Assembly (NCBI GenBank): GCA_902806295.1
Contig: CADCWB010000069.1
Span: 1-12,172 of the forward strand
From: an uncultured Sphingomonas sp.
GTDB taxonomy: Bacteria; Pseudomonadota; Alphaproteobacteria; Sphingomonadales; Sphingomonadaceae
Reading direction: 5' to 3'
DNA length: 12,172 bases
Both the position numbers and the translations under genes were made by a program. This document shows positions 5,846 through 12,172 of the stretch, in pieces. Below the pieces are notes generated by a model. That model worked only from the letters and a program-made list of their open reading frames with translations, was not told the origin of the DNA and did no database searches. Each line of letters opens with the position of its first letter. Within the stretch, counting starts at the first letter, position 1.

Positions 5846-6485
5846 GCCACCTCGTTCCATGCTGCGCACGGTGCGCCTGCTGATCTGGGGCCTGGTCGCG
5901 CTGGCGGCGGTCGGCTTTGCCGCGCTGCTGCTTCGTCCTGCATCGGTCAGCCCGGGTGAGGCAAGCTTGGCCCCTGCGCAACCGGGCGCGCCGGGCATCG
6001 CTCTTGGCGGGCCGTTCACGCTCACGGCTGCCGACGGTCAGCCGTTCAACAGCGCGCAGGCGCTGGCGGGCAAGCCCTACGCGATCTTCTTCGGCTTCAC
6101 TAATTGCCCCGATGTCTGCCCCACCACCCTGGCCCGGCTGGCAGCGCTGCGGCAGAAGCTCGGCCAGGGAAGCGATGCTTTCCAGATCGTCTTCGTCTCG
6201 GTTGATCCGGAGCGCGACACGCCGGAAGCGGTCGGCAACTACGCCAAGCTGTTCGACACGCCGATCATCGGTCTGACCGGGACGCGCGCTCAGGTCGAGC
6301 AAGTCGCCAAGCAGCACGCCGTCTATCAGGCTCGCGTCAAGGACCCCGCGGCTCCGGACGGCTACACGGTGGACCATGGCGCGGCGGTGCTGCTGTTCGG
6401 CCGCGACGGCAAGTTCGTCGGCACCATTGCCCAGGAAGAGAGCGAGCCGCCGGCCCTCGACAAGCTGCGGCGGATTACCGCCTAG
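5826..6485 (+). CDS. SCO1/SenC family copper-binding protein
   Basis: This is a membrane-anchored thioredoxin-fold protein that delivers copper to, or reduces, the CuA site of cytochrome oxidase. It has a single N-terminal membrane anchor (about 14-37) and the copper ligands Cys94 and Cys98 in NCPDVCP. FVSVDPERDTPE (123-134) is typical of the family, and the third ligand is His184 in YTVDHGAAVLLF. All three ligands are present, so it should be functional. The start is uncertain: GTG 5826 overlaps the PCu(A)C gene by 20 bases and gives 219 residues. The in-frame ATG 5859 gives 208 residues starting right at the anchor and may be the better choice. Neither has a convincing ribosome site. The stop codon overlaps that of the convergent hydrolase gene. 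Confidence 0.93.
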   Translation: MPDTPTKPPRSMLRTVRLLIWGLVALAAVGFAALLLRPASVSPGEASLAPAQPGAPGIALGGPFTLTAADGQPFNSAQALAGKPYAIFFGFTNCPDVCPTTLARLAALRQKLGQGSDAFQIVFVSVDPERDTPEAVGNYAKLFDTPIIGLTGTRAQVEQVAKQHAVYQARVKDPAAPDGYTVDHGAAVLLFGRDGKFVGTIAQEESEPPALDKLRRITA

Positions 6486-7345
6486 CCGCGCACCCGCGCC
6501 AGCAGTCGGTCCAGCGCTGCCAAGGATTCCGGCTCATCGAAGCTTGGCGCATGGCCGACATCCGGCACGGTGACGAGCTCCGCCGCCTTGCCCAGTTCAG
6601 CGGCCATCCGATCGGCCACGTTGGCGGCGAACAGGTCGCTGTTGGCGCCGCGCAGGATCGCGACCGGTTTGTCCTTCAGACCGTGGAGCAAAGGCCACAG
6701 GTTCGGCTGAGTGCTGTCGTTCGCCTCGGCAAAGGGCTTGGCGATGGCCATATCGTAATCGAGCGTGACACCCTCCTGCCCTTGACGGCAGGTCCGCCGG
6801 GCGAAGCGCTCCCAGTCCGCCGCTTGCCAGTTCGGGTAGACGTCGGGCATCCGTTCGGCGAAGTCGCGCCCGGCTTCGGCAAAGCTCCCCCAACTCGCCG
6901 GCTGGCCGACATAGGTGCGGATGCGGTCGATGCCGCGCTGGTCGACCTCCGGCCCGATGTCGTTGATCAGGGCGCCGGCCACCCGCTCATCGTCCGATGC
7001 GGCCAATAGCATGGTGGTGAGCCCGCCAAGCGAGGTTCCAACGAATACCGCGTCGGCGATTCCAAGCTGGTCGAGCAGCTTGAGCACATCCGCGACATAG
7101 GTCTTGGGACCATAGCGCATCGGATTGGGGTCGGGGTCGCTCTGGCCACGCCCACGGAAATCGAGCGCCAGTACGCGCCATTGTCCCGCGACATGCTCGG
7201 CCACCGGCTCGAAGTCGCGCGCATTGCGGGTCAGGCCGGGCAGGCAGATGATCGGCGACTGATCCGAAGAGCCACCATCATAATCGCGATAATGGAGCCG
7301 AAGGCCGTCGGCGCTGTTGTAGAAACGATCTTCGTATCCAGCCAC
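6482..7345 (-). CDS. Alpha/beta-fold hydrolase
   Basis: This 287-residue protein has the alpha/beta hydrolase layout: oxyanion region CLPGLTRNARDFEPVA (34-49), DFRGRGQSD (62-70), nucleophile elbow GTSLGG with Ser105, acid Asp237 in GANSDLF and base His265 in VGHAPSFDEP. The catalytic triad is complete. It resembles the broad group of carboxylesterases and C-C hydrolases; the substrate cannot be told. No signal peptide is present, so it is cytoplasmic. The start is GTG 7345-7343, with GAAAGG about ten bases upstream. It is divergent from the SelO gene and convergent with the SCO gene. Confidence 0.92.
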   Translation of the reverse strand: MAGYEDRFYNSADGLRLHYRDYDGGSSDQSPIICLPGLTRNARDFEPVAEHVAGQWRVLALDFRGRGQSDPDPNPMRYGPKTYVADVLKLLDQLGIADAVFVGTSLGGLTTMLLAASDDERVAGALINDIGPEVDQRGIDRIRTYVGQPASWGSFAEAGRDFAERMPDVYPNWQAADWERFARRTCRQGQEGVTLDYDMAIAKPFAEANDSTQPNLWPLLHGLKDKPVAILRGANSDLFAANVADRMAAELGKAAELVTVPDVGHAPSFDEPESLAALDRLLARVRG

Positions 7346-7386
7346 TCAACAACCCTTTCGCTGTTGCCCCACCCTATCAGGACCAT
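7346..7386. promoter_or_regulatory. 41-base divergent spacer between hydrolase and SelO genes
   Basis: Both ribosome sites (AGGA at 7379-7382 for the SelO gene; GAAAGG on the minus strand for the hydrolase) lie inside only 41 bases. Any promoters must therefore overlap each other or lie within the opposite coding sequences. No recognisable -35/-10 pair was found. Confidence 0.4.
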
Positions 7387-8760
7387 ATGCCGCAAGTGCA
7401 AGCCTATCGCCCCGATCCGCGCATCCTGGAACTTGGGCCCGAGTTCTACGACCCAGTAGCGCCCGCGCAGTTCCCCGCTGCCATTCCGCGATTCCTCAAC
7501 CAGCGGTGGGCGGATCGGGTCGGGCTGGCTGAGGTGGAGTGGGAAGCCCACTTCCACCGGTTCGAACCGCTGCCCGACGACTTGCCCGAGCCGCTGGCGC
7601 TTCGTTACCACGGCCATCAGTTCCGCTCCTACAATCCGGAGATCGGCGACGGCCGCGGCTTCTTGTTCGCCCAACTGCGCGGGCCGGACGACCGGTTGCT
7701 CGACCTTGCGACCAAGGGGTCCGGACAGACGCCTTACAGCCGCTTCGGCGATGGCCGCCTGACCCTGAAGGGCGCAGTACGCGAGGTGCTGGCAACCGAG
7801 ATGCTGGAGGCGCTGGGCGTGAACACGTCCAAGACCTTCGCCGTGTTCGAGACCGGCGAAGCGCTGACCCGCGGGGACGAGCCTTCCCCCACCCGGTCGG
7901 CCGTGCTCACCCGCCTCGGTCATGGCCACATCCGCATCGGCACCTTCCAGCGGCTGGCCTTTCTCGACGAGGTCGAGAACCTCGCCAAGCTGACCCGCTA
8001 CTGCCTGTCGCGCCTCTACGGCGAGGTCCCGACGGAGGACGATTCTGCCAACGCAGTCCGGCTGTTCGACCTGGTCGCCTCCGCGACCGCCCGGCTGGCG
8101 GCGAGCTATCTGGCTGCCGGCTTCGTTCACGGCGTGCTCAACAGCGACAATATCGCGATCAGTGGTGAGAGTTTCGACTATGGGCCGTGGCGCTTCACGC
8201 CCGATTGGGATCCGGAGTTCACCGCCGCCTACTTCGACCAGACGGGGCTCTATGCGTTTGGGCGGCAGCCCGAGGCAATCCAGTGGGACTTGGCGCAACT
8301 GGCAGGCTGCCTGGCCCTGCTTAGCGAAGTCGAGCCAGTCAGGGAGATTCTTCAGGAATGGGCAGAGCGCTTTCACCAGGAGCTTGCCGGGGCCTTGGTC
8401 GGTCGCTTGGGCATCGGACCGGCGGGAGCCGAGGAGGACCGCGTGCTGGCCCGGGCGGTGGTGGCGGCGCTCAGCACGCGAACCGTCGGGATCGACCGCT
8501 TCTTCTTCGACTGGCGCGGCGGGCGAGTCCCGCACGGCGAAGCTTATGTGACTGCTGAGTTCCGCGCGCTGGCCGACCTGCTCCACGGGCGCGAGCAGCC
8601 GGCCGAGCATGCCTACTGGTCGGACCCGGCGCCCTGCTCCATGCATATCGAGGAAGTCGAAGCCATCTGGGCGCCGGTCGCACGGAGCGACGACTGGACG
8701 ATGTTCGAGCAGAAGATTGCCGCCATTCGCCGCATGGGCGAAGCACACGGGCGTGCTTGA
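7387..8760 (+). CDS. selO: SelO/YdiU-family protein (UPF0061), predicted AMP transferase, short variant
   Basis: SelO proteins are pseudokinases that move AMP from ATP to Ser/Thr/Tyr of target proteins, linked to redox homeostasis. This 457-residue protein keeps the family blocks GHQF...GDGRG (76-91), KGSGQTPYSR (110-119), GDGRLTLKGAVREVLATEM (121-139) and GFVHGVLNSDNIAISG...DYGP (245-267). The residues matching the P. syringae active site appear to be Lys110, Glu138, Arg176, Asp254, Asn255 and Asp264; all are present. The C-terminal part differs: after about residue 400 the usual Asn-Pro-x-x-x-x-Arg-Asn stretch and the terminal Ser-Cys-x-x are absent. In their place is a tail with APCSMHIEEVEAIWAPVARS. 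Other deviations are Arg80 where Gly is usual in GHQFG, and Trp-Asp for Trp-Asn in QPEAIQWDLAQLA. The start is ATG 7387 with AGGA four bases upstream. Confidence 0.88.
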   Translation: MPQVQAYRPDPRILELGPEFYDPVAPAQFPAAIPRFLNQRWADRVGLAEVEWEAHFHRFEPLPDDLPEPLALRYHGHQFRSYNPEIGDGRGFLFAQLRGPDDRLLDLATKGSGQTPYSRFGDGRLTLKGAVREVLATEMLEALGVNTSKTFAVFETGEALTRGDEPSPTRSAVLTRLGHGHIRIGTFQRLAFLDEVENLAKLTRYCLSRLYGEVPTEDDSANAVRLFDLVASATARLAASYLAAGFVHGVLNSDNIAISGESFDYGPWRFTPDWDPEFTAAYFDQTGLYAFGRQPEAIQWDLAQLAGCLALLSEVEPVREILQEWAERFHQELAGALVGRLGIGPAGAEEDRVLARAVVAALSTRTVGIDRFFFDWRGGRVPHGEAYVTAEFRALADLLHGREQPAEHAYWSDPAPCSMHIEEVEAIWAPVARSDDWTMFEQKIAAIRRMGEAHGRA

Positions 8761-8808
8761 CCTTCACCCCTCCACCATGCTCCGAGGCGCGGCGACACGG
8801 GAGGGCGG

Positions 8809-10236
8809 ATGAGTGAACTGTTGATATCGACCGAGCCGGCGACTGGCGCCGAGCTATGGTCGGCCCCGATCGGCGACGCCGCGTCTGAAGTCGCCGCCGC
8901 TCGTGCGGCCTGGCACGCGTGGGCCGCCCAATCCGTGGCCTATCGGACGGAGGCGCTGCGGCGGTTCGCCAATGTCGTCCGTGCCCGTGAAACACAGATG
9001 GCCGACCTGATCGCGCGCGAGACCGGCAAGCCGCTGTGGGAGGCGGTGACGGAGGTCGGCGCCGTCGTCAACAAGGTCGATATCTCGATCAATGCCTATT
9101 CGGAGCGCACCCCCACGCGCCGGCTGGAAGGCGCGCTCGGCAGCAAGGTGGCTGTCCGTCACAAGCCGCATGGCGTGCTGGCGGTGCTCGGCCCCTATAA
9201 CTTTCCTGCGCACCTGCCGAACGGCCATATCGTTCCGGCCTTGCTGGCTGGCAATGCGGTCGTATTCAAACCGTCGGAGAAGACGCCCGCGACCGGCGCG
9301 CTGCTGGTCGAGTGCTTGCACGAGGCCGGCATTCCCCAGGGAGTCGTTCGCCTGTTGATCGGTGGGCCCGACCAGGGCCGCGCGCTCGCTGCCCAGGAAG
9401 GCATCGACGGGTTGCTATTCACCGGCTCGGCTCGGGCAGGTCAGTCTTTGCACCGGCAGTTCGCGGACACTCCGAACAAGATCCTGGCGCTGGAACTCGG
9501 CGGCAACAATCCGCTGGTAGTCTGGGAAGCCAAGGACATTGGGGCAGCCGCGGTGATCGCCGTTCAATCCGCCTATCTCTCCGCCGGTCAGCGCTGCACC
9601 GCGGCCCGCCGCCTGATCGTGCAGGAACGTCAAGCCGACCAACTCGTCGCTGCCGTTCTAAAGCTGCTCGATCGGATCATCGTCGATCACCCGCACGCCA
9701 CTCCCCAGCCCTTTATGGGTCCGGTCATCGACATGGCAGCGGCCGATCATCTGCAGGGACAATTCCTGGACTTGATGATGCGAGGCGGCCGGGTGATTCG
9801 GCGGCTCGATCGGCCCCATGAAAGTCGGCCTTATCTCACGCCCGCCCTGATCGACGTCAGTGGCATCGAGAACCGGCCCGACGAAGAGCTGTTCGGCCCG
9901 GTGCTGCAGTTGATCCGCGTGGCTGACTTCGATGCCGCCATTGACGAGGCGAATGCCACCCGCTTCGGCTTGGCCGCGAGCCTAGTCGGCGGATCGCCGC
10001 AGCTTTACGATCGGTTCTGGGCCAACGTCCGGGCGGGCGTGATCAACTGGAACAAGCCGACCAACGGAGCGCCGTCGAACGCGCCTTTTGGCGGGGTCGG
10101 CCTGAGCGGCAATCACCGTCCCAGTGCCTACTACGCCGCGGACTATTGCGCGTACCCGGTAACCTCCAGCGAAGCCGAGATCGCCCGGGCAAGCATCGGC
10201 GAAGGGTTACGTGATCCGAATATGCTGGAGGACTGA
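8809..10236 (+). CDS. astD: Succinylglutamate-semialdehyde dehydrogenase
   Basis: AstD oxidises N-succinylglutamate 5-semialdehyde to N-succinylglutamate with NAD, the fourth step of the arginine succinyltransferase pathway. The 475-residue protein is a full aldehyde dehydrogenase. It has Asn131 in the AstD-typical GPYNFPAHLPNGHIVPALLAGN (128-149), cofactor Lys154 in FKPSEKTP, FTGSARAG (204-211), general base Glu229 in LELGGNNPL and catalytic Cys263 in SAGQRCTAARR. The ATG follows a strong GGGAGGGCGG ribosome site. It lies 48 bases after the SelO gene and may be co-transcribed with it. The other ast genes (astA, astB, astC, astE) are not in the window. It could also act on a related semialdehyde, but the NFPxHLPNGHI signature favours AstD. 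Confidence 0.92.
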   Translation: MSELLISTEPATGAELWSAPIGDAASEVAAARAAWHAWAAQSVAYRTEALRRFANVVRARETQMADLIARETGKPLWEAVTEVGAVVNKVDISINAYSERTPTRRLEGALGSKVAVRHKPHGVLAVLGPYNFPAHLPNGHIVPALLAGNAVVFKPSEKTPATGALLVECLHEAGIPQGVVRLLIGGPDQGRALAAQEGIDGLLFTGSARAGQSLHRQFADTPNKILALELGGNNPLVVWEAKDIGAAAVIAVQSAYLSAGQRCTAARRLIVQERQADQLVAAVLKLLDRIIVDHPHATPQPFMGPVIDMAAADHLQGQFLDLMMRGGRVIRRLDRPHESRPYLTPALIDVSGIENRPDEELFGPVLQLIRVADFDAAIDEANATRFGLAASLVGGSPQLYDRFWANVRAGVINWNKPTNGAPSNAPFGGVGLSGNHRPSAYYAADYCAYPVTSSEAEIARASIGEGLRDPNMLED

Positions 10237-10244
10237 GTCCTTTC

Positions 10245-10261
10245 GATCGGCGAGCCCGATC
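10245..10261 (+). terminator. Small hairpin just after astD
   Basis: GATCGG (10245-10250) pairs with CCGATC (10256-10261) around a 5-base loop, nine bases after the astD stop. There is no T-run, so it is at best a weak terminator. Confidence 0.3.
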
Positions 10262-10265
10262 TGTG

Positions 10266-10321
10266 TCAGCAAAAGTTTGGATTTATCTGCGTTAACCGAT
10301 CTACGTAAACCTATAGTAAAC
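10266..10321. promoter_or_regulatory. AT-rich patch with GTAAAC direct repeats between astD and dnaB
   Basis: This patch is strikingly AT-rich against its surroundings. GTAAAC occurs at 10305-10310 and again at 10316-10321, 11 bases apart (about one helical turn), and a related GTTAAC lies at 10291-10296. TATAGT at 10312-10317 is -10-like on the plus strand, with no good -35 at 16-18 bases. It could be a promoter for a small transcript or a protein-binding site. No gene is evident in the 214-base spacer (10237-10450). Confidence 0.3.
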
Positions 10322-10342
10322 CGCTGATCGTAGTTGAGGCGT

Positions 10343-10401
10343 GTAGCCGCACTCGACCTCGCCTTGCCTCACTAGCACCCGCGAGGCCGAGTAGCGGCTG
10401 C
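10343..10401 (+). other. Long imperfect hairpin in the astD-dnaB spacer
   Basis: The left arm 10345-10361 pairs with the right arm 10382-10399 over 17 base pairs, with one bulged base (10393) and one mismatch (10356/10387); one more pair closes the loop side. The loop is about 18 bases. It sits two bases before a second, perfect hairpin and could be the body of a small RNA or part of a double terminator. Strand is assumed. Confidence 0.4.
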
Positions 10402-10403
10402 TG

Positions 10404-10436
10404 AGGCGGGCCGACCCCACCGGCGTCGGCCCGCCT
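10404..10436. terminator. Strong 12-bp hairpin, probable bidirectional terminator
   Basis: AGGCGGGCCGAC (10404-10415) pairs perfectly with GTCGGCCCGCCT (10425-10436) around a 9-base loop. It is 14 bases beyond the dnaB stop and also faces transcription from astD. Neither side has a T-run, but GC-rich hairpins of this kind are common between convergent genes in such genomes. Confidence 0.65.
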
Positions 10437-10450
10437 ACCCCGCCCCGGAA

Positions 10451-11971
10451 TCAACCGCCACGCATGTCAGGCAGGTAAGCCTCGTCCGCAAGGTCGCTAA
10501 AACGCGTCACGTGCGCGTCAAACTTCAGCTTAATTTTGCCAGTTGCGCCGTGCCGCTGCTTGGCAACGATTACCTCGGCCAGGCCGTAAACGCGCTCGAT
10601 GTCGCGTTGCCATTGCTCGTGCGCTTCCCAGACCTTGCCATCGTCGCCCTCGATCGGGCGCTTCGGCTCCTTGGCACTGATATAATAATCTTCGCGAAAG
10701 ACGAACCAAACCATGTCGGCGTCCTGCTCGATGGAGCCGGATTCGCGCAGGTCGCTGAGTTGCGGTCGCTTGTCCTCCCGCTGTTCGACGGCGCGGCTGA
10801 GCTGCGATAGCGCCAGCACCGGCAAGTCCAGCTCTTTGGCGAGCTGCTTCAGGCCCCGGCTGATCTCGGAGATTTCCTGCACGCGATTGCCATCCGACGA
10901 CTTGCCGGAGCCCTGCAGCAGCTGCAGATAATCGACGACGATGAAGCCGATGCCTTTCTGCCGCTTCAGCCGGCGCGCCCGGGCGCGCAAGGCAGCGATG
11001 GTCAGGCCCGGCGTATCGTCGATATAGAGGGGCAGCGCCTGCAACTCGGCTGCGGCCCGCGCAAGGTTCCTAAACTCCGCTTGGCTGATCTTGCCCATGC
11101 GCAGGTTTTCGGACGAGATATTGCTCTGCTCGGCAAGGACGCGGGTGGCGAGCTGGTCGGCCGACATTTCCAGGCTGAAGAAAGCAGTCGGGGCACCGGC
11201 GGATTTCTCCGGCTCGATTCCGTCTTCCTGGTCACGCAGGAACCGTTGGGCGGCTGCGAAGGCGATGTTCGTCGCCAGCGAGGTCTTGCCCATGCCCGGG
11301 CGCCCGGCGAGGATCATCAGGTCGGACCGGTGCATGCCGCCGATCTTGCCGTTCATGCTGTCGAACCCGGTCGTGATGCCCGACAGGTGCCCACCCGAGT
11401 TGAGCGCCTTTTCCGCGGTCTCGAGCGCGATCCGGGTCGCTTCCGCGAAGGCTTTAACCTTGCCCTCGCCGCCGCCCTGCTCCGCGACCTTGTAGAGTTC
11501 GGTCTCAGCTCGCTCGATCTGGTCGAGTGGCAACACGTCCTCAGAGGTGTCCAGCGCCACCTCCACCATGTCGCGCCCGACCGCGACCAGTGCTCGCAAC
11601 AGGGCGAGATCATAAATTTGGTGCGCAAAATCCCGCGCACCAATGATCGCCGCGCCCGAACCGGTCAGCTGCGCCAGATAAGCGGGCCCACCAACCTCCT
11701 TGATCGCCTCGTCGGCCTCGAACAACGGGCGCAACGTCACTGGGTTCGCAATCATGTTGCGGTCGGTCATGCGCAGGATCGCGTCGTAGATGCGGCCGTG
11801 CAGCGGTTCGAAGAAGTGGTCGGACCGCAGCTTCAGCTGCACGTCCTCGACCAGCCGGTTGTCCAGCATCAACGCGCCAAGCAGGGCGGCCTCCGCCTCA
11901 ATGTTGGCGGGCAGGGTCGGGGCTTGGGGCGGCTCGCTGCCGGCGCCCGGGTAACGTAGGATCTCGGCCAT
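10451..11971 (-). CDS. dnaB: Replicative DNA helicase DnaB
   Basis: DnaB is the hexameric helicase that unwinds DNA at the replication fork. The 506-residue protein has the N-terminal domain (about 20-125, starting PANIEAEAALLGALM), a linker helix (about 145-190) and the RecA-like domain. Walker A is GRPGMGKT (223-230), the catalytic Glu268 is in SLEMS, Walker B is FIVVDYLQL (343-351) and the arginine finger region is KQRHGATG (471-478). A 30-residue insertion before that region (about 433-463), rich in Lys, Pro, Glu and Trp, matches the alphaproteobacterial type. No intein interrupts the motifs. The ATG is at 11971. The only ribosome site, GAGGAGAG, lies 14 bases upstream, which is longer than ideal; no better in-frame ATG, GTG or TTG is closer to it. 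Confidence 0.97.
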   Translation of the reverse strand: MAEILRYPGAGSEPPQAPTLPANIEAEAALLGALMLDNRLVEDVQLKLRSDHFFEPLHGRIYDAILRMTDRNMIANPVTLRPLFEADEAIKEVGGPAYLAQLTGSGAAIIGARDFAHQIYDLALLRALVAVGRDMVEVALDTSEDVLPLDQIERAETELYKVAEQGGGEGKVKAFAEATRIALETAEKALNSGGHLSGITTGFDSMNGKIGGMHRSDLMILAGRPGMGKTSLATNIAFAAAQRFLRDQEDGIEPEKSAGAPTAFFSLEMSADQLATRVLAEQSNISSENLRMGKISQAEFRNLARAAAELQALPLYIDDTPGLTIAALRARARRLKRQKGIGFIVVDYLQLLQGSGKSSDGNRVQEISEISRGLKQLAKELDLPVLALSQLSRAVEQREDKRPQLSDLRESGSIEQDADMVWFVFREDYYISAKEPKRPIEGDDGKVWEAHEQWQRDIERVYGLAEVIVAKQRHGATGKIKLKFDAHVTRFSDLADEAYLPDMRGG

Positions 11972-12126
11972 GGCGATGGTTTCTACTCTCCTCTGCGTCG
12001 GCGGGAAGAGCGCGAGGCTCGTTTTCGGTGGACGGCGTGTGGAGAACTAAAGAAAGCGCCGGAAAACTCGGCCGCGGCATGCGACCAACGGTTGGCCGCC
12101 CCGAGCAGGCCCGCTACGCCGAAGCC
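11972..12126. promoter_or_regulatory. Divergent spacer between dnaB and dcd
   Basis: This 155-base stretch must hold the promoters of both genes. An 11-base palindrome, CCAACGGTTGG (12085-12095), lies 31 bases before the dcd ATG and is a possible operator or an ordinary hairpin. No clear -35/-10 pair was found on either strand. Confidence 0.4.
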
Positions 12127-12172
12127 ATGAGCATTCTTTCGGACCGTTGGATTCGCGAACAAGCGCAAACGA
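12127..12172 (+). CDS. dcd: dCTP deaminase, first 15 codons only
   Basis: From ATG 12127 the frame is open to the window edge and reads MSILSDRWIREQAQT. This is the characteristic N-terminus of dCTP deaminase (usual form MSIxSDxWIR). The enzyme converts dCTP to dUTP, the main route to dTTP precursors in many Gram-negative bacteria. Only 46 bases are visible, so the call rests on this N-terminal signature. It is divergent from dnaB. Confidence 0.8.
   Translation, partial: MSILSDRWIREQAQT

Noticed and set aside
7231..8748. Open frame of 505 residues on the minus strand opposite the SelO gene
   Set aside because: It covers a gene with clear SelO motifs on the other strand and also runs over the start of the hydrolase gene. 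Its translation shows no recognisable domain. Long antisense frames are expected at this GC content.
10291..10310. GTTAAC plus GTAAAC as a CtrA binding site
   Set aside because: The TTAA-N7-TTAA arrangement is not met; the base pattern and spacing are wrong.
11081..11959. Plus-strand frame of 292 residues opposite dnaB
   Set aside because: dnaB is unmistakable on the minus strand with all motifs in order. The antisense frame is charged and without recognisable domains.
10451..11971. Possible intein in DnaB
   Set aside because: The Walker A, Walker B and arginine-finger motifs follow each other at normal distances and the length is 506 residues, so nothing is inserted apart from the short alphaproteobacterial-type loop.
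1..12172. Mobile elements, CRISPR arrays, tRNA or rRNA genes, integrase or att sites
   Set aside because: On reading both strands no transposase or integrase product, no regularly spaced short repeats and no tRNA-like cloverleaf were seen.

Overview
The window is GC-rich throughout and packed with genes. It reads as chromosomal DNA of an alphaproteobacterium, most likely a sphingomonad. The evidence is the DnaB with an alphaproteobacterial-type insertion before its arginine finger, the divergent dcd start, the PCu(A)C and SCO copper chaperones, and the general gene style. The exact taxon is inference. I see no plasmid, phage or insertion-sequence signature, no tRNA or rRNA gene and no CRISPR array.

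Left part (1-3344), a surface-protein and sigma-factor locus. A fasciclin-domain lipoprotein (cut by the left edge), a membrane anti-sigma factor of the RskA type and an ECF sigma factor lie in a row on the minus strand. Divergent from them is a trimeric autotransporter (YadA/Hia-like) adhesin on the plus strand, split by one extra base in a GGG run. The fasciclin gene and the adhesin gene share a promoter-like motif, GCATCCGC-N14-C(G/A)TA(T/A)C, with identical internal spacing and 46 or 47 bases to the start codon. The simplest reading is a SigK/RskA-type switch that turns on two cell-surface proteins. This recalls SigK/RskA control of fasciclin proteins in Mycobacterium tuberculosis, with a trimeric adhesin added.

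Middle part (3345-6485), one tightly spaced plus-strand run: a FadA5-like thiolase, an adrenodoxin-type [2Fe-2S] ferredoxin, a DUF454 (YbaN-like) membrane protein, a periplasmic PCu(A)C copper chaperone and a SCO1/SenC protein. The last two form a recognisable module for delivering copper to cytochrome oxidase. What links them to the thiolase and ferredoxin is not evident from sequence.

Right part (6482-12172). An alpha/beta hydrolase on the minus strand meets the SCO gene tail to tail, and the two stop codons share a CTAG. From a 41-base divergent spacer a variant SelO-family protein is read on the plus strand, followed by astD (succinylglutamate semialdehyde dehydrogenase). astD and dnaB converge on a 214-base spacer holding an AT-rich patch, a long imperfect hairpin and a strong 12-bp terminator-like hairpin. 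dnaB (minus strand) is divergent from the first 15 codons of dcd (dCTP deaminase) at the right edge.
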